The position numbers were made by a program, and so were the translations under genes. The notes beneath the pieces are model-generated. The model did no database searches, was not told the DNA's origin, and saw only the letters and a list, made by a program, of their open reading frames with translations. Shown one piece after another: positions 1-8,974 of a stretch of 64,000 bases of DNA. The first letter of the stretch is position 1; every line of letters starts with the position of its first letter. Source of the stretch: Novosphingobium hassiacum (GTDB lineage: Bacteria > Pseudomonadota > Alphaproteobacteria > Sphingomonadales > Sphingomonadaceae); contig NZ_JACICY010000001.1 in the NCBI RefSeq assembly GCF_014196055.1, forward strand, positions 820,203 to 884,202, written 5' to 3'.

Positions 1-1
1 A

Positions 2-706
2 ACCGGCCCTGACGAAGTCGCAGCGGTGGCCAGTGCTTTCAACCGGCTGACCGAAAGGTTGGCCAATGACGAAGCCGAAAGGACACTGATGCTTGCCGGG
101 GTCAGCCACGACTTGCGCACCCCGCTGACCCGGCTGCGCTTGTGCCTTGAAATGATGAGCGGGCATGACGACCAGATTGAAGCAACGGCCGCAAGGCAAG
201 TTGATCGGATCGAGGCAATGCTTCAGCAGTTCCTGGATTTTGCCCGCGGCTTTGCTGAAGAAGCGGCATCGGACGTCAGCATGGCGGAATTGTTAGCAGG
301 CGTTGCCCGGGACGTTGATCCGCAAGGGCAAACGCAAGTCGTTGTCGACAAGACCCTGCGCGCCAATCTGCGCTATCAAGCAGTGACGAGAGCCGTCGGC
401 AACCTTCTTGGCAACGCGATACGCTATGGCCAACGACCGACCAGGCTCCATGCGCACAAACAGGGCAGCGTTGTCGTCATCGAAGTCAGCGATGCGGGAC
501 AAGGGTTCAGCGCTGCAAGTGCAGAACAACTGCGACGCCCGTTTGCTCGAGGTGACAACGCACGTGGCGGGGACGGAGCCGGGCTGGGCCTCGCAATTGC
601 CGAACGCGTTGCCGTGGCACATGCAGGATCTTTGCGTTTCGCATTCCGGCATGGCCGTTTCTGTGCCGAACTCGCACTGCAAGACCAGATCTTGCCATCG
701 CAATGA
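2..706 (+). CDS. Sensor histidine kinase, EnvZ-like (5' end outside window)
   Basis: This is the C-terminal 234 residues of a membrane sensor kinase; the frame is open to the left edge, so the sensor and transmembrane part lies outside the window. It starts inside a HAMP-like helix, then shows the H-box SHDLRTPLTRLRL with the phospho-accepting His, the N-box NLLGNAIRYG, the G1 box DAGQGF and the G2 box GAGLGLAIAERV. The order and spacing match EnvZ/OmpR-type HPK2 kinases. The cognate response regulator is presumably just upstream. The GTG at 26 is an internal codon, not a start. Family assignment is firm; the signal sensed cannot be seen. Confidence 0.9.
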   Translation, partial: TGPDEVAAVASAFNRLTERLANDEAERTLMLAGVSHDLRTPLTRLRLCLEMMSGHDDQIEATAARQVDRIEAMLQQFLDFARGFAEEAASDVSMAELLAGVARDVDPQGQTQVVVDKTLRANLRYQAVTRAVGNLLGNAIRYGQRPTRLHAHKQGSVVVIEVSDAGQGFSAASAEQLRRPFARGDNARGGDGAGLGLAIAERVAVAHAGSLRFAFRHGRFCAELALQDQILPSQ

Positions 707-782
707 TTTGACGGGAAGCGGCCTGGGAAGCGTGGCTTAGCCGACAGATACTGAATACCCGCGCAGATGCCATGGTTGCTGT

Positions 783-833
783 CAAGGTTGGACCTTGGCC
801 GGCCGTTTAGTGTCGCGCAGCCAGCCAAGGTCC
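783..833. repeat. Inverted repeats between convergent genes
   Basis: GGACCTTGGC (790-799) and GCCAAGGTCC (824-833) form a perfect 10-bp inverted repeat with a 24-nt loop. CAAGGT/ACCTTG at 783-797 can form a competing 6-bp hairpin with a 3-nt loop. The site lies between the convergent kinase and TonB-receptor genes. It could be a bidirectional transcription stop, but there is no strong T-run. Confidence 0.35.
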
Positions 834-847
834 GGAAATCAATCACA

Positions 848-862
848 ATTCTCACTGAGAAT
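848..862. repeat. 15-bp perfect palindrome ATTCTCACTGAGAAT
   Basis: Two 7-bp arms around a single central base, 11 bp downstream of the stop codon of the minus-strand TonB receptor. No regulator is recognised for it; it may be a protein-binding site or part of the receptor's 3' end. Confidence 0.3.
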
Positions 863-872
863 CACGCAAGTC

Positions 873-3230
873 TCAGAACCGCACGGTTCCTGTCAGGGTG
901 ATCAGGCGAGGTTGGCCCAAAGTTCCAATCACGACATCCCGGCGCGCACCCGGCACGGCATCGCCGGGCCAGATCGAACCGTCCGAATAGTATCCCTTGT
1001 CGAAGATATTTTCGACGTTCAAACGCAACCCCCAGGTCTTGTCTTCGATCCCCACGGATAGGTTCGTTAGTTCGTAGCCTGGGTGCCGCGCGGTATTCTC
1101 CTGGTTGAACCAGTATGGCCCCTTGCCGATATATTCGATCGTACCGGCCAGTTCATAATCGTTGCCGAGCGGCACGCGCATGTCTGCAGCCACGCTGAAG
1201 CTGTAGTCCGACACCCATGGCGGGGTTTTGCCACTGACATCGCTGGGCTGGCTGTTGACGTCGTTGACCAGACTGCCCTTACCGAACTCGGCCCAGACGC
1301 GGCCAAAGCCGGCGGTGAGCGTCAGGATGTCGTTGGCGCGGAAGTTGGCATCGAATTCAAAGCCATACTGGGTCGAACTGCCAGCGTTCAGGATGTTCTC
1401 GACCACCCCGCCGATCGCAATCTGCTGCTGCAGCTCGAACTGGCGATCCTTGTATTTGATGTAATATACCGCCGCGTTGAAGTTGAGGCGTCGGTCCAGC
1501 ATCTGGGTCTTGAAGCCCATTTCATAATTGTCGGCGGTTTCCTTGCGGAACGCATTCAGCTTGGGCGTGCCCTGCGCGTCGTAGAGGTTGAACCCGCCAG
1601 GCTCGTAGCCTTTGGCATAGTTGGCATAGATGTGCGTGCCTGCAGTGGTGAAGTAGGACAGCGATGCCTTGGGCATGACCTCTGTCCCGCCCTGCTTGAG
1701 GTAGGGAATGCCGGTAGCGTAAAGCCCGGCATTGCGATCGAGCGTGTCATAGGTCCACTTGTCGATCCGCAGGCCCAAACCCAGTTCGAACTGGCCGAAC
1801 TTGTAGCTGGTCGTCCCGAAGGCAGCGAGATGGGCCTTTTCGCGCTTGCGGTTTTCGAACGGGAACGGGACGCGGACGGTCGTCTCTTCGCCGAAGGTCG
1901 GTGCGAAAACTGGATCGCCGACGACACCGTCGAGGATGTTGAGCGTGTTCGACGGCGGGATGACGGCGGACAGCACATCGGTCGGGCCATAGAAGTTGGC
2001 ATAGCTCGACCAGTCATTCTTCCAGACCGAGTAGTAACCACCGATGATCCATTCGAGCGGTCCGTCATTGTCCGACGTCAGCCGCAATTCGTTGGTGTAG
2101 TATTTCGTCGGCTCGGGCCGGACCAGATCGAAGCCCACTTCGGACGAGACGTCGAGATCGGTCGTGTCCTTGCGATAGGCGTCGGTGAACGAGGTCAAGG
2201 CATTGAGCTTCACCCCGCCCAGATCGAAGTTCAACTCGCCGCTGATGCCGAAAGTGTGGCGGCGCAGGCGCCCGGCAAAAGTCAGGTGGCGTTCGGGCGA
2301 ATACGTCAGCAGCCCGGGGTCGTCCGCGCGCCAGTTGTTGTTGCCTGTATCGATCTCGTTGTAACGGGCCGAAATCAGAACGTTCATGCGATCCGAGGGC
2401 TCGACGTAGAGCGCACCGCGCACGCCCCATTCGGTCTTTTCATTGGGATGTTCGCGCCACCGTTCGGCCGAGTTGCCCGAATCCGGCACGAAGTTCACGC
2501 CTGCTCCGACCAGGGGAAGCGGCCAGATATTGCTGTCAGTGAGGTTCGAGCGGCCATTGAGGCGGATCGGGTCGCGATCGTAGACGAAGCCATCGTCTTC
2601 ATTGCGGTAGCCGAAGACGCGAAGGGCTGCCTTGCTGCCGATCGGCAGGTTCAGGCTGGCCGAGGCATTGCGCATGCTCTGCTCGCCGATCTTCACCTTT
2701 GCCATGCCGGAAAGCTCGTCGAGCTGCGGTCGTTTGGTGATGAAGCGGATCGCGCCACCGATGTTCGACCCACCGTAGAGCGTACCCTGCGGCCCCTTCA
2801 GCACTTCGACCCGCTCGATCTCGCCGAATTCAGCCGAGGCGTCGGTCAGGATGTGCACGCCGTCGATGAAAAAGCCCACGCCCTGCGTATTGCCGAATGA
2901 GCCTACGCCGCGGATCGTCACGTTGGGATTGCCGTCGGCGCGGGTGCTGAGATTGAGATTGGTGACGCGAAGGCCAACCTTGTCGATGTTGGTAATCGCC
3001 TGCCGCTCCAGCAGATCGGCCGACATCACCGCGATTGATTCAGGGATTTCACGCGTGCTTTCTGCGCGCTTGCGTGCGGTGACCAGAATTTCGCCGCCAT
3101 GATAGGCTCCGTCATTCCTGTCATCGGTGGCCGTTGCTTCCTGCGCGGCGGCCAGCGAAGGCGCGGCAAGCGCCATCGCGCCGGTGCAGACCAGCAGCGC
3201 GCTGCGAAGTCTCTCGAGCTTCATTTCCAT
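873..3230 (-). CDS. TonB-dependent outer-membrane receptor
   Basis: A 785-residue outer-membrane receptor. The start ATG at 3230 (or the second ATG at 3224) directly follows a GGGAGAGG ribosome-binding site and gives a Sec signal peptide ending LAAAQ. A TonB-box-like EILVTARK follows, then a plug domain with GGSNIGGAIRF and a 22-strand-type barrel ending in an aromatic residue (TGTVRF). It resembles the sphingomonad/Caulobacter receptors of unknown ligand. It is divergent from the glyoxalase/D-lactate dehydrogenase genes, so they may share the roughly 240-bp region between them. The ligand is unknown. Confidence 0.9.
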   Translation of the reverse strand: MEMKLERLRSALLVCTGAMALAAPSLAAAQEATATDDRNDGAYHGGEILVTARKRAESTREIPESIAVMSADLLERQAITNIDKVGLRVTNLNLSTRADGNPNVTIRGVGSFGNTQGVGFFIDGVHILTDASAEFGEIERVEVLKGPQGTLYGGSNIGGAIRFITKRPQLDELSGMAKVKIGEQSMRNASASLNLPIGSKAALRVFGYRNEDDGFVYDRDPIRLNGRSNLTDSNIWPLPLVGAGVNFVPDSGNSAERWREHPNEKTEWGVRGALYVEPSDRMNVLISARYNEIDTGNNNWRADDPGLLTYSPERHLTFAGRLRRHTFGISGELNFDLGGVKLNALTSFTDAYRKDTTDLDVSSEVGFDLVRPEPTKYYTNELRLTSDNDGPLEWIIGGYYSVWKNDWSSYANFYGPTDVLSAVIPPSNTLNILDGVVGDPVFAPTFGEETTVRVPFPFENRKREKAHLAAFGTTSYKFGQFELGLGLRIDKWTYDTLDRNAGLYATGIPYLKQGGTEVMPKASLSYFTTAGTHIYANYAKGYEPGGFNLYDAQGTPKLNAFRKETADNYEMGFKTQMLDRRLNFNAAVYYIKYKDRQFELQQQIAIGGVVENILNAGSSTQYGFEFDANFRANDILTLTAGFGRVWAEFGKGSLVNDVNSQPSDVSGKTPPWVSDYSFSVAADMRVPLGNDYELAGTIEYIGKGPYWFNQENTARHPGYELTNLSVGIEDKTWGLRLNVENIFDKGYYSDGSIWPGDAVPGARRDVVIGTLGQPRLITLTGTVRF

Positions 3231-3474
3231 TCCCTCTCCCCTTATTGTTATCGGCGTCATCTTCGCATTGCTGGTTAGACGAGCGCGCGGCGGCAGGCTT
3301 TTTCGAGAGCGCCAACAGCCTTGGCATTCCGTGCAGGACAGCCCCGAAACCGCATTCTGCATGATCTGTCATGGCTGCTGGCACTGCTGGGAAAGCGGCA
3401 TCCGCGCAGCCTGTTAGGGCTTGGCTTCAGATCGGGTCGCGCTGCCTGTGCGGCGCTTCATCAGGAGCCAGTGC

Positions 3475-3981
3475 GTGCCACCAGAGCCTTGTGCAGAAAC
3501 CGCAGACTTCGTCTTCAACCAGACAATGCTGCGCATTCGCGATCCGCAGGCATCGCTCGATTTCTATACCCGCGTGCTCGGCATGACCGTGATCCAGCAC
3601 CTCGATTTTCCCGAGGCCGCGTTCTCGCTCTATTTCCTCGGATATGTCCGGCCCGATGACGCGCCGGTCCCGGCCGACCGGACCGCGCGCACGGCCTATG
3701 CCTTCGCCAGGCAGGGCATTCTCGAACTGACACACAATCACGGCACCGAGAACGACCCGGACTTTGCCTATCACCACGGAAACTCAGAGCCGCGCGGGTT
3801 TGGCCACATCGGTTTGGCCGTCCCCGATGTCGAGGCTGTCTGCCAACGCTTCGAGGCATTGGGCGTGCCGTTCGTGAAACGTCCCAACGAAGGCCGGATG
3901 AAGGGGCTGGCCTTCATTCGCGATCCCGATGGCTACTGGATCGAAATTCTCAATCCGCAGGTCCTCGCCAGGTCGGTGTGA
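3475..3981 (+). CDS. gloA: Lactoylglutathione lyase (glyoxalase I)
   Basis: 168 residues. It converts the hemithioacetal of glutathione and methylglyoxal (or another alpha-ketoaldehyde) to a 2-hydroxyacyl-glutathione. The start is GTG 3475, seven bases after AGGAG (3463-3467), which gives an N-terminus just ahead of [11 protein letters not shown]. Likely metal ligands by comparison with human GloI are Gln in FNQTM, Glu in ILELTH, His in GHIGLAVPD and Glu in YWIEIL. Sequence type and length match the Zn-type, eukaryote-like GloI rather than the short E. coli Ni-type. A D-lactate dehydrogenase homologue lies downstream, which fits a 2-hydroxy acid product being oxidised. Confidence 0.9.
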   Translation: MPPEPCAETADFVFNQTMLRIRDPQASLDFYTRVLGMTVIQHLDFPEAAFSLYFLGYVRPDDAPVPADRTARTAYAFARQGILELTHNHGTENDPDFAYHHGNSEPRGFGHIGLAVPDVEAVCQRFEALGVPFVKRPNEGRMKGLAFIRDPDGYWIEILNPQVLARSV

Positions 3982-4022
3982 CCCGGAGCAGTGCCTGAAC
4001 ATCAAATAAAATGGAGGATGAC

Positions 4023-4475
4023 ATGATGAAAGCGACCGAGCCTACCCTTTGCCGCACAGTAGAGCTGAACGATCTGGCGTGGATCGATTTTCCTGCCGCG
4101 CTCAGCGTCGGCGGGATCAGGTGGAAACTGCTGAACGTGGCGCCCGAACTGGGATCGTGGGCTGCGATCTTCGATTGCCCGGCGGGATCGTCCTTTGCCA
4201 GCCACCATCACATTGGCCCCGGCGAATATTACCTGACGCGCGGACGCATGGAAATTCGCGGCGGCATCGACGCCGGTGGCGAAACCGTCACCGCGCCAGC
4301 TTATGGCTATGAGGCAACCAGCGCGTTTCATGGCAAGACATATTTCCCCATCGATAGCGAGTTTTACATGACGTTCCTTGGGCCGCTGCAATTCGTGGAC
4401 GAGCCGGGCGGACCGACGAAGGCGCTGGTCACTTGGGATGCGGCAGAGGCAGCATGGCTCGCGGGCCAGGGCTGA
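4023..4475 (+). CDS. ChrR-like / dihydroxyacetophenone dioxygenase-type cupin
   Basis: 150 residues, a single cupin barrel with the metal-binding run ASHHHIGPGEYY (His-His-His and Glu) and a C-terminal FLGPLQF strand. Related proteins are annotated as 2,4'-dihydroxyacetophenone dioxygenase family or anti-sigma ChrR cupins. The start is placed at ATG 4023, because GGAGG (4013-4017) lies just before it and the ATG at 4011 contains that site. It overlaps the downstream dehydrogenase by 22 nt, so the two are co-translated. The enzymatic activity is not proven; its partners suggest a role in alpha-keto-aldehyde or ketone metabolism. Confidence 0.75.
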   Translation: MMKATEPTLCRTVELNDLAWIDFPAALSVGGIRWKLLNVAPELGSWAAIFDCPAGSSFASHHHIGPGEYYLTRGRMEIRGGIDAGGETVTAPAYGYEATSAFHGKTYFPIDSEFYMTFLGPLQFVDEPGGPTKALVTWDAAEAAWLAGQG

Positions 4476-6163
4476 ACCATTCCCCGCAAGTCGGCCAGGC
4501 TTGCGTTGGTCTGGTCAGAGCATTGCGTGCCGAGGTGGGTCGGCGGCACGTGATCACTCATCCGGACGCCGCGCGCGCCTATACGACAGGGTATCGGATC
4601 GGGAGTGGCGCGGTCCTTGCCGTCGTCCGGCCCGCCACGCTCGTCGAGTTGTGGCGGGCCGCGCAATTGTGCATCGCTGCCGACACGGCCCTCATCATTC
4701 AGGCCGCCAATACCGGGTTGACCGGCGGTTCTACCCCATGCGGCGACTATGATCGGCCGGTCGTGCTGATCAGCACCCTGCGGATAGCTGCCGTCATTCC
4801 GATTGCAGATGGCACCGAAGCCTTGTGCCTTGCCGGTGCAACGCTAACCGGGCTTGAGGAGGCGTTACTGCCGCACGGCAGGGTTCCGCATTCGGTTATA
4901 GGGTCATCCTGCCTCGGAGCATCGGTCGTCGGCGGCATCTGCAACAATTCCGGCGGCGCACTGGTCAGTCGCGGTCCGGCCTTCACGCGCCACGCCCTGT
5001 TTGCGCGTGTCGACGAAAACGGTCGGCTTGTCCTGATCAACAATCTGGGCCTTGCCCTGGGCGATGATCCCGAGGCCGTTCTCGCCACCCTCGACGGTGG
5101 CAAGATTGCGCTACAGTCGATCGAGCCTTGCAACCGAGTGCCCTGCCAACCCTCCTACGAAAACCATATTCGCGATCTGACCGCTAAGACGCCAGCGCGG
5201 CACAATGCCGACAGCCGGTGCCACTTCGAAGCTTCGGGCAGCGCGGGCAAAGTCATCGTCTTTGCGGTGCGGGTGAAGAGCTACGTCGCGCCCAAGCATA
5301 CCGCGATTTTCCTTCTGGCATCAGACGATCCGCGTGACCTTGCCGATTTCAGGGTCGCGACACTGAGCACGTTCCATCACTTGCCGGTCAGCGCCGAATA
5401 CCTGCACCGCGATGCCGCCACGCTGGCCGCAAGCCATGGCAACGACGTGTGCCTCGCCGTGCGATATCTGGGTGCACGGCGAATGCCGGCCCTCTTTGCA
5501 GTAAAGCGCCGGATCGACCGTCTGCTGCATCGCTTCGGCCATGCCGCGTCAGAGCGCCTGCTGCAGGTTGTAGGACAAATCGCTCCGCATCCCTTACCTG
5601 ATTCCTTGCGTGCGCGAACGAGACACAAGCACATGCTGATCGTGACAATGGCCGACGATGGCGTGGCCGAAATGCGAGACCATCTCGCCAGCAATCCACG
5701 CGCATCGCTTGCCGCGTACGAATGCACCACCGCCGAAGGTGCCGCGCTGCAGCGGCTGCGGTTTGCAACGGCGGGCGCATTGGTCCGGCTGGCGGCCATC
5801 ACAAAGGGAGCCGGGCCTCTTGTCGCCATCGACTGCGCGCTGCCGCGCAACCGGACCGACTGGCCGATCGTTCTTCCGCCAGACCTGGCAGAGCAGGTCA
5901 TGCTACGCGCCGATTACGGGCACTTCCTATGCAACGTCTTCCATCTCGATTTCATTCTCAAGCCGGGCTCCGACGCGCAGGCGTTCGAGACCTCGTTGAT
6001 CCGCCGCTTGCACGATGAGGGCGTGATGTGCCCGGCCGAACACAATTTCGGTCATCATTATTCTGCGCCCGACAACGTCGTGGCATTCTATCGATCGCTT
6101 GATCCGACGAATGCGCTCAACCCTGGGGTCGGCCAGACCTCGCGCGCCAGGAACTGGGTGTGA
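4454..6163 (+). CDS. dld: FAD-dependent D-lactate dehydrogenase (quinone-linked)
   Basis: 569 residues from ATG 4454, close to the length of E. coli Dld. The FAD-binding PCMH fold is visible in AANTGLTGGSTP and SVIGSSCLGASVVGGICNNSGG. The C-terminal part, with CPAEHNFGHHY and DPTNALNPGVGQTS, is typical of membrane-associated Dld, which oxidises D-lactate and reduces quinone. Placed after gloA and the cupin gene, it would take the D-2-hydroxy acid released from glyoxalase action. A D-mandelate-like substrate is possible if the original aldehyde is aromatic. Confidence 0.87.
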   Translation: MARGPGLNHSPQVGQACVGLVRALRAEVGRRHVITHPDAARAYTTGYRIGSGAVLAVVRPATLVELWRAAQLCIAADTALIIQAANTGLTGGSTPCGDYDRPVVLISTLRIAAVIPIADGTEALCLAGATLTGLEEALLPHGRVPHSVIGSSCLGASVVGGICNNSGGALVSRGPAFTRHALFARVDENGRLVLINNLGLALGDDPEAVLATLDGGKIALQSIEPCNRVPCQPSYENHIRDLTAKTPARHNADSRCHFEASGSAGKVIVFAVRVKSYVAPKHTAIFLLASDDPRDLADFRVATLSTFHHLPVSAEYLHRDAATLAASHGNDVCLAVRYLGARRMPALFAVKRRIDRLLHRFGHAASERLLQVVGQIAPHPLPDSLRARTRHKHMLIVTMADDGVAEMRDHLASNPRASLAAYECTTAEGAALQRLRFATAGALVRLAAITKGAGPLVAIDCALPRNRTDWPIVLPPDLAEQVMLRADYGHFLCNVFHLDFILKPGSDAQAFETSLIRRLHDEGVMCPAEHNFGHHYSAPDNVVAFYRSLDPTNALNPGVGQTSRARNWV

Positions 6164-6294
6164 CTATGCAAATTGTGCAAGCCTGCATGCTTGCTTGCGC
6201 ACCCGTATAATAATGATGGTCATAATCCCCGAGATGCGCTTATCCTGCCTGACAAAACAGGCGCACGATAACGTGCCAGCGGGGGAGAGGGCAG

Positions 6295-7251
6295 ATGGAC
6301 CAAGTCGATCATGCATGGACGACGCGCGATCACGACCCGCGCGGACGCTACGATTCCTGGGTCGATCAACTCAACACGACCTTCGGCTACTGGCAGCCGA
6401 CCCCGCCATGCGGTGGGGATTTCCAAGCCTCGGTCAGCGCGAAGAGCCTGGGCAACCTCAAGGTGATATCCTGCGAGTGCGACCCGTGTGGCGGTGAGCG
6501 CCGGGGCGCAGACATCGTGCGCGAAAGCGAACCACAGGAACGCCTGATAATCCAGCTGGTCGAGGCAGGCCGCGAGCACATGCGGCTGGGCGATCAGGAA
6601 GCTCTGTTGCGCCCGGGCGACATCTTCATCTGGGACAACACCCAGAACATGCAGTTCACCGTGGTCGAACGGCTGAGCAAGGTCTCCGTGGCGCTTCCGC
6701 TTAACCGCCTGAAGGACTGGCTACCCCAGACCTGGCGCAATCTTCCGCGGTGGATCAAGTCGGGCGAACCCGGCTCGGACCTGCTGGCAGGCTACGTCCG
6801 CAGCCTGGTGAGGATGGACGACAACCACAACTCGCTGCGTTACGATGCCCTGGTGGACGCTGCCGTGGCAATGATCGTGGCTTCGCAGTCCGAACCCTCC
6901 GAACAGATCAGCCACAGGGCTGGCCAACTCGAAACGGTGAAGGCCAAGATCCGGCAGCGCCTTCAGGATCCCGACCTGACGCTTGAATCGATCGCTGCGG
7001 CCAATCGTATATCATTGCGCTATCTGCACTGGTTGTTCGAGGGCAGCGGGCAGACGGCGTGGCAATTCATCTCCACCGAACGGCTGGCCGGTTGCAAGCG
7101 CGATCTGTCCAACCCCGCTTTCAACGATTCGAGTATTTTCGAGATCGGGCTAGGCTGGGGATTTGGCAACGCTGCCCATTTCAGCCGAAAATTCAAAGCC
7201 AACGCAAAAATGAGCCCAAGCGACTTCCGCGCATCCTGCGCAAGCAAATAG
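6295..7251 (+). CDS. AraC-family transcriptional regulator
   Basis: 318 residues, start ATG after GGGGGAGAGGGC. The N-terminal two thirds are an AraC-binding-like (PF14525-type) sensing domain. The C-terminal hundred residues carry two helix-turn-helix units: LTLESIAAANRISLRYLHWLF, then a second recognition region with IGLGWGFGNAAHFSRKFKANAKMSPSDFR. It is the last gene of the glyoxalase/dld strand and is a candidate activator of that block or of the divergent TonB receptor. The inducer is unknown. Confidence 0.88.
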   Translation: MDQVDHAWTTRDHDPRGRYDSWVDQLNTTFGYWQPTPPCGGDFQASVSAKSLGNLKVISCECDPCGGERRGADIVRESEPQERLIIQLVEAGREHMRLGDQEALLRPGDIFIWDNTQNMQFTVVERLSKVSVALPLNRLKDWLPQTWRNLPRWIKSGEPGSDLLAGYVRSLVRMDDNHNSLRYDALVDAAVAMIVASQSEPSEQISHRAGQLETVKAKIRQRLQDPDLTLESIAAANRISLRYLHWLFEGSGQTAWQFISTERLAGCKRDLSNPAFNDSSIFEIGLGWGFGNAAHFSRKFKANAKMSPSDFRASCASK

Positions 7252-7358
7252 CGGCAGGCGAGGCGCGACCGCAGAGGCGATAGTGCGGACGTGATTCCAC
7301 TACGTCCAGCCTGACGAGTAGGCCGCCCAGACAGTAGTAGAATCTGGCGTATTGGCGG

Positions 7359-7647
7359 TTAGGTTGCAAGACTGTTATTAGCGGGAACGTTGCAGATCAT
7401 AGTAAATACGATTGTGCCGAAAATATAGACGGCTGCGCCTCCGATGCACTGCCGACGCCATGGCGTTGATAGCCTGCATCGCTTCGATAGCGCTACATGC
7501 CGCAATGCGATTAAGGCTACGCCTGACCAATGCAGAAAACGCCAGTAAAAAGCCGTTTACGATCGGGGCACCGAACGCGCCGGTTGCTCCTGCTAAGGCC
7601 AGTATGCCATTTTTGTCACCGCATTCCGCTCTGTGGATATTGCTCAT
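7359..7647 (-). pseudogene. Broken DUF1772 (anthrone-oxygenase-like) membrane protein
   Basis: Starting at ATG 7647, which overlaps the stop of the phosphatase gene by 4 nt, the first frame gives LALAGATGAFGAPIVNG, FLLAFSALVRRSLNRI and EAMQAINAMASA. These look like the first half of a DUF1772 protein. The frame then becomes nonsense and stops at 7378. In another frame, immediately after, the sequence reads VYIFGTIVFTMICNVPANNS and stops at 7359. That matches the conserved TMxxNVPxNN segment of the family. About 50 residues between the two parts are missing, so the gene has an internal deletion with a frameshift. Confidence 0.65.
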
Positions 7648-8204
7648 TGAGGTGCAGGTGAAATAACCGTGACAGAAGCCGGAGAAGGAATTAGATCTGG
7701 CAGCAAGACAATTTCTTCCGGCATCTGTGTAGCGCGGGCGCATGCGATGGGTCCGCCATGGGTGATTACGACGACTGTAGCCTTGCACGGCGTGGCAGCA
7801 AGGGCAGCCGTAATCCGATTGATTAACCGCTGCGTCGTCTCGCCGCTACCGCCAGGCCTGAACGTTTCAGGGGCATCGACCATGCCATCCATGGCATCGC
7901 CCGTCGCCCGATAGATAGCGTTCCAGCGCTGCCCTTCCCACGCGCCGAAATCGCGTTCACGCCAAAGCGGTTCGGCCAGCGGCACGATCCCGAGCCTTTC
8001 GCCCAGCGGCTCCGCGATAGCGCGGGTGCGCTTCATGTCGCTGTGGATAATCACGTCAGGCGCCATTGCCGCCAATCGGTCGACCAGAGGCGCGATCATG
8101 GCTTGCCCTGCGCGCGACAGACCGGGATCGCTTTGGCCATAGCAGCGCGTCTGCCATGCCAGCGTGACCGGCGGATGGCGGACGAGGATCAGGGCGTCGG
8201 CCAT
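7644..8204 (-). CDS. cobC: Alpha-ribazole phosphatase (histidine phosphatase family)
   Basis: 186 residues from ATG 8204. It belongs to the phosphoglycerate-mutase-like family, with the catalytic RHP motif in ILVRHPPVTL, the alpha-ribazole-phosphatase hallmark RCYGQSDPGLS, and the second catalytic His in THGGPIACA. It would remove phosphate from alpha-ribazole-5'-phosphate or adenosylcobalamin-5'-phosphate in the last step of nucleotide-loop assembly. It overlaps cobS by 16 nt and is the last intact gene of the corrinoid operon. Confidence 0.87.
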   Translation of the reverse strand: MADALILVRHPPVTLAWQTRCYGQSDPGLSRAGQAMIAPLVDRLAAMAPDVIIHSDMKRTRAIAEPLGERLGIVPLAEPLWRERDFGAWEGQRWNAIYRATGDAMDGMVDAPETFRPGGSGETTQRLINRITAALAATPCKATVVVITHGGPIACARATQMPEEIVLLPDLIPSPASVTVISPAPQ

Positions 8205-8974
8205 TGCGCACTGGCACAAAGCAGCAGGATCAGTTGGCCCGCGTAGACTGCAAAGCCCAGGCAATCGCCGGTCACGCCGCCGAGATGCCGCATCAGCGAT
8301 TGCCGAAACCATAGCAGAAATAGCAGAATGCAGCCGATCCCGACCATCAGGGCAGCAGGTGCAATCGCGGCAAGGGGCGCGAGGAACGGCAGCGTCAGCA
8401 GGGTCGCGCCAGCAAGGGTCGCTGGTCCGGGGCGCTGGCCGATGTCCTTGGCAAGGCCGCCATGTTGATCGAGCGGAGGCAGCATGGTCATCGCCAAGAC
8501 GGCTACCCAGCGGCCAAATGCTGCGGAGGCGACCATCGCCGGAATGAGCAGGGCCGCCGGAAGCACGATCAGCAGCGCCGCGCGCAGACCTATCGCCAGC
8601 ATCAACCCCAGCGCGCCATAGCTGCCAATGCGGCTATCCTTCATAATCTCGCGAATACGCTCCGCCGTCAGGCCTCCACCAAAGCCATCGCAGAAATCAG
8701 CCACGGCATCTTCATGGAAAGCACCGGTCAGGCGGGCCTCGACAATGAGCATCATCAGCACCGCGACAATGCGGGGCCAGAACAGGCCTGCACCCCACAA
8801 CACCAGCCCGCCGATACAGCCGATGATCCCGCCCACCACCGGAAACCACAAGACGGAACGGCCTAGTCCCGCTTTCAACTGCTCGGCATCGAGCGGCGGA
8901 ATGGCGGGACTGACGGGCAGGCGGGTCAAGAACTGTATGGCCAGCAGTAAGGGGAACAGCGCGGCCCGGATCAT
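8189..8974 (-). CDS. cobS: Adenosylcobinamide-GDP ribazoletransferase
   Basis: 261 residues, an integral inner-membrane enzyme that joins adenosylcobinamide-GDP to alpha-ribazole(-phosphate). The start MIRAALFPLLLAIQFLTRLP gives a first membrane segment typical of CobS. The signature FHEDAVADFCDGFGGG and the following EIMKDSRIGSYG are both present. Several hydrophobic helices follow. The start overlaps the cobT stop by 4 nt. Confidence 0.93.
   Translation of the reverse strand: MIRAALFPLLLAIQFLTRLPVSPAIPPLDAEQLKAGLGRSVLWFPVVGGIIGCIGGLVLWGAGLFWPRIVAVLMMLIVEARLTGAFHEDAVADFCDGFGGGLTAERIREIMKDSRIGSYGALGLMLAIGLRAALLIVLPAALLIPAMVASAAFGRWVAVLAMTMLPPLDQHGGLAKDIGQRPGPATLAGATLLTLPFLAPLAAIAPAALMVGIGCILLFLLWFRQSLMRHLGGVTGDCLGFAVYAGQLILLLCASAQWPTP

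Noticed and set aside
1083-2900. 605-codon plus-strand ORF antisense to the first TonB receptor
   Set aside because: It mirrors the codon bias of the receptor gene, has no recognisable domain and no ribosome-binding site; the receptor frame is clearly the real one.
3421-3475. Upstream TTG start of gloA
   Set aside because: The GTG at 3475 has an AGGAG at the right distance and leaves the conserved N-terminus; the extra 18 residues look non-coding.
6164-6294. TATAAT at 6206-6211 as a promoter for the AraC gene
   Set aside because: No -35-like hexamer at a usable distance.
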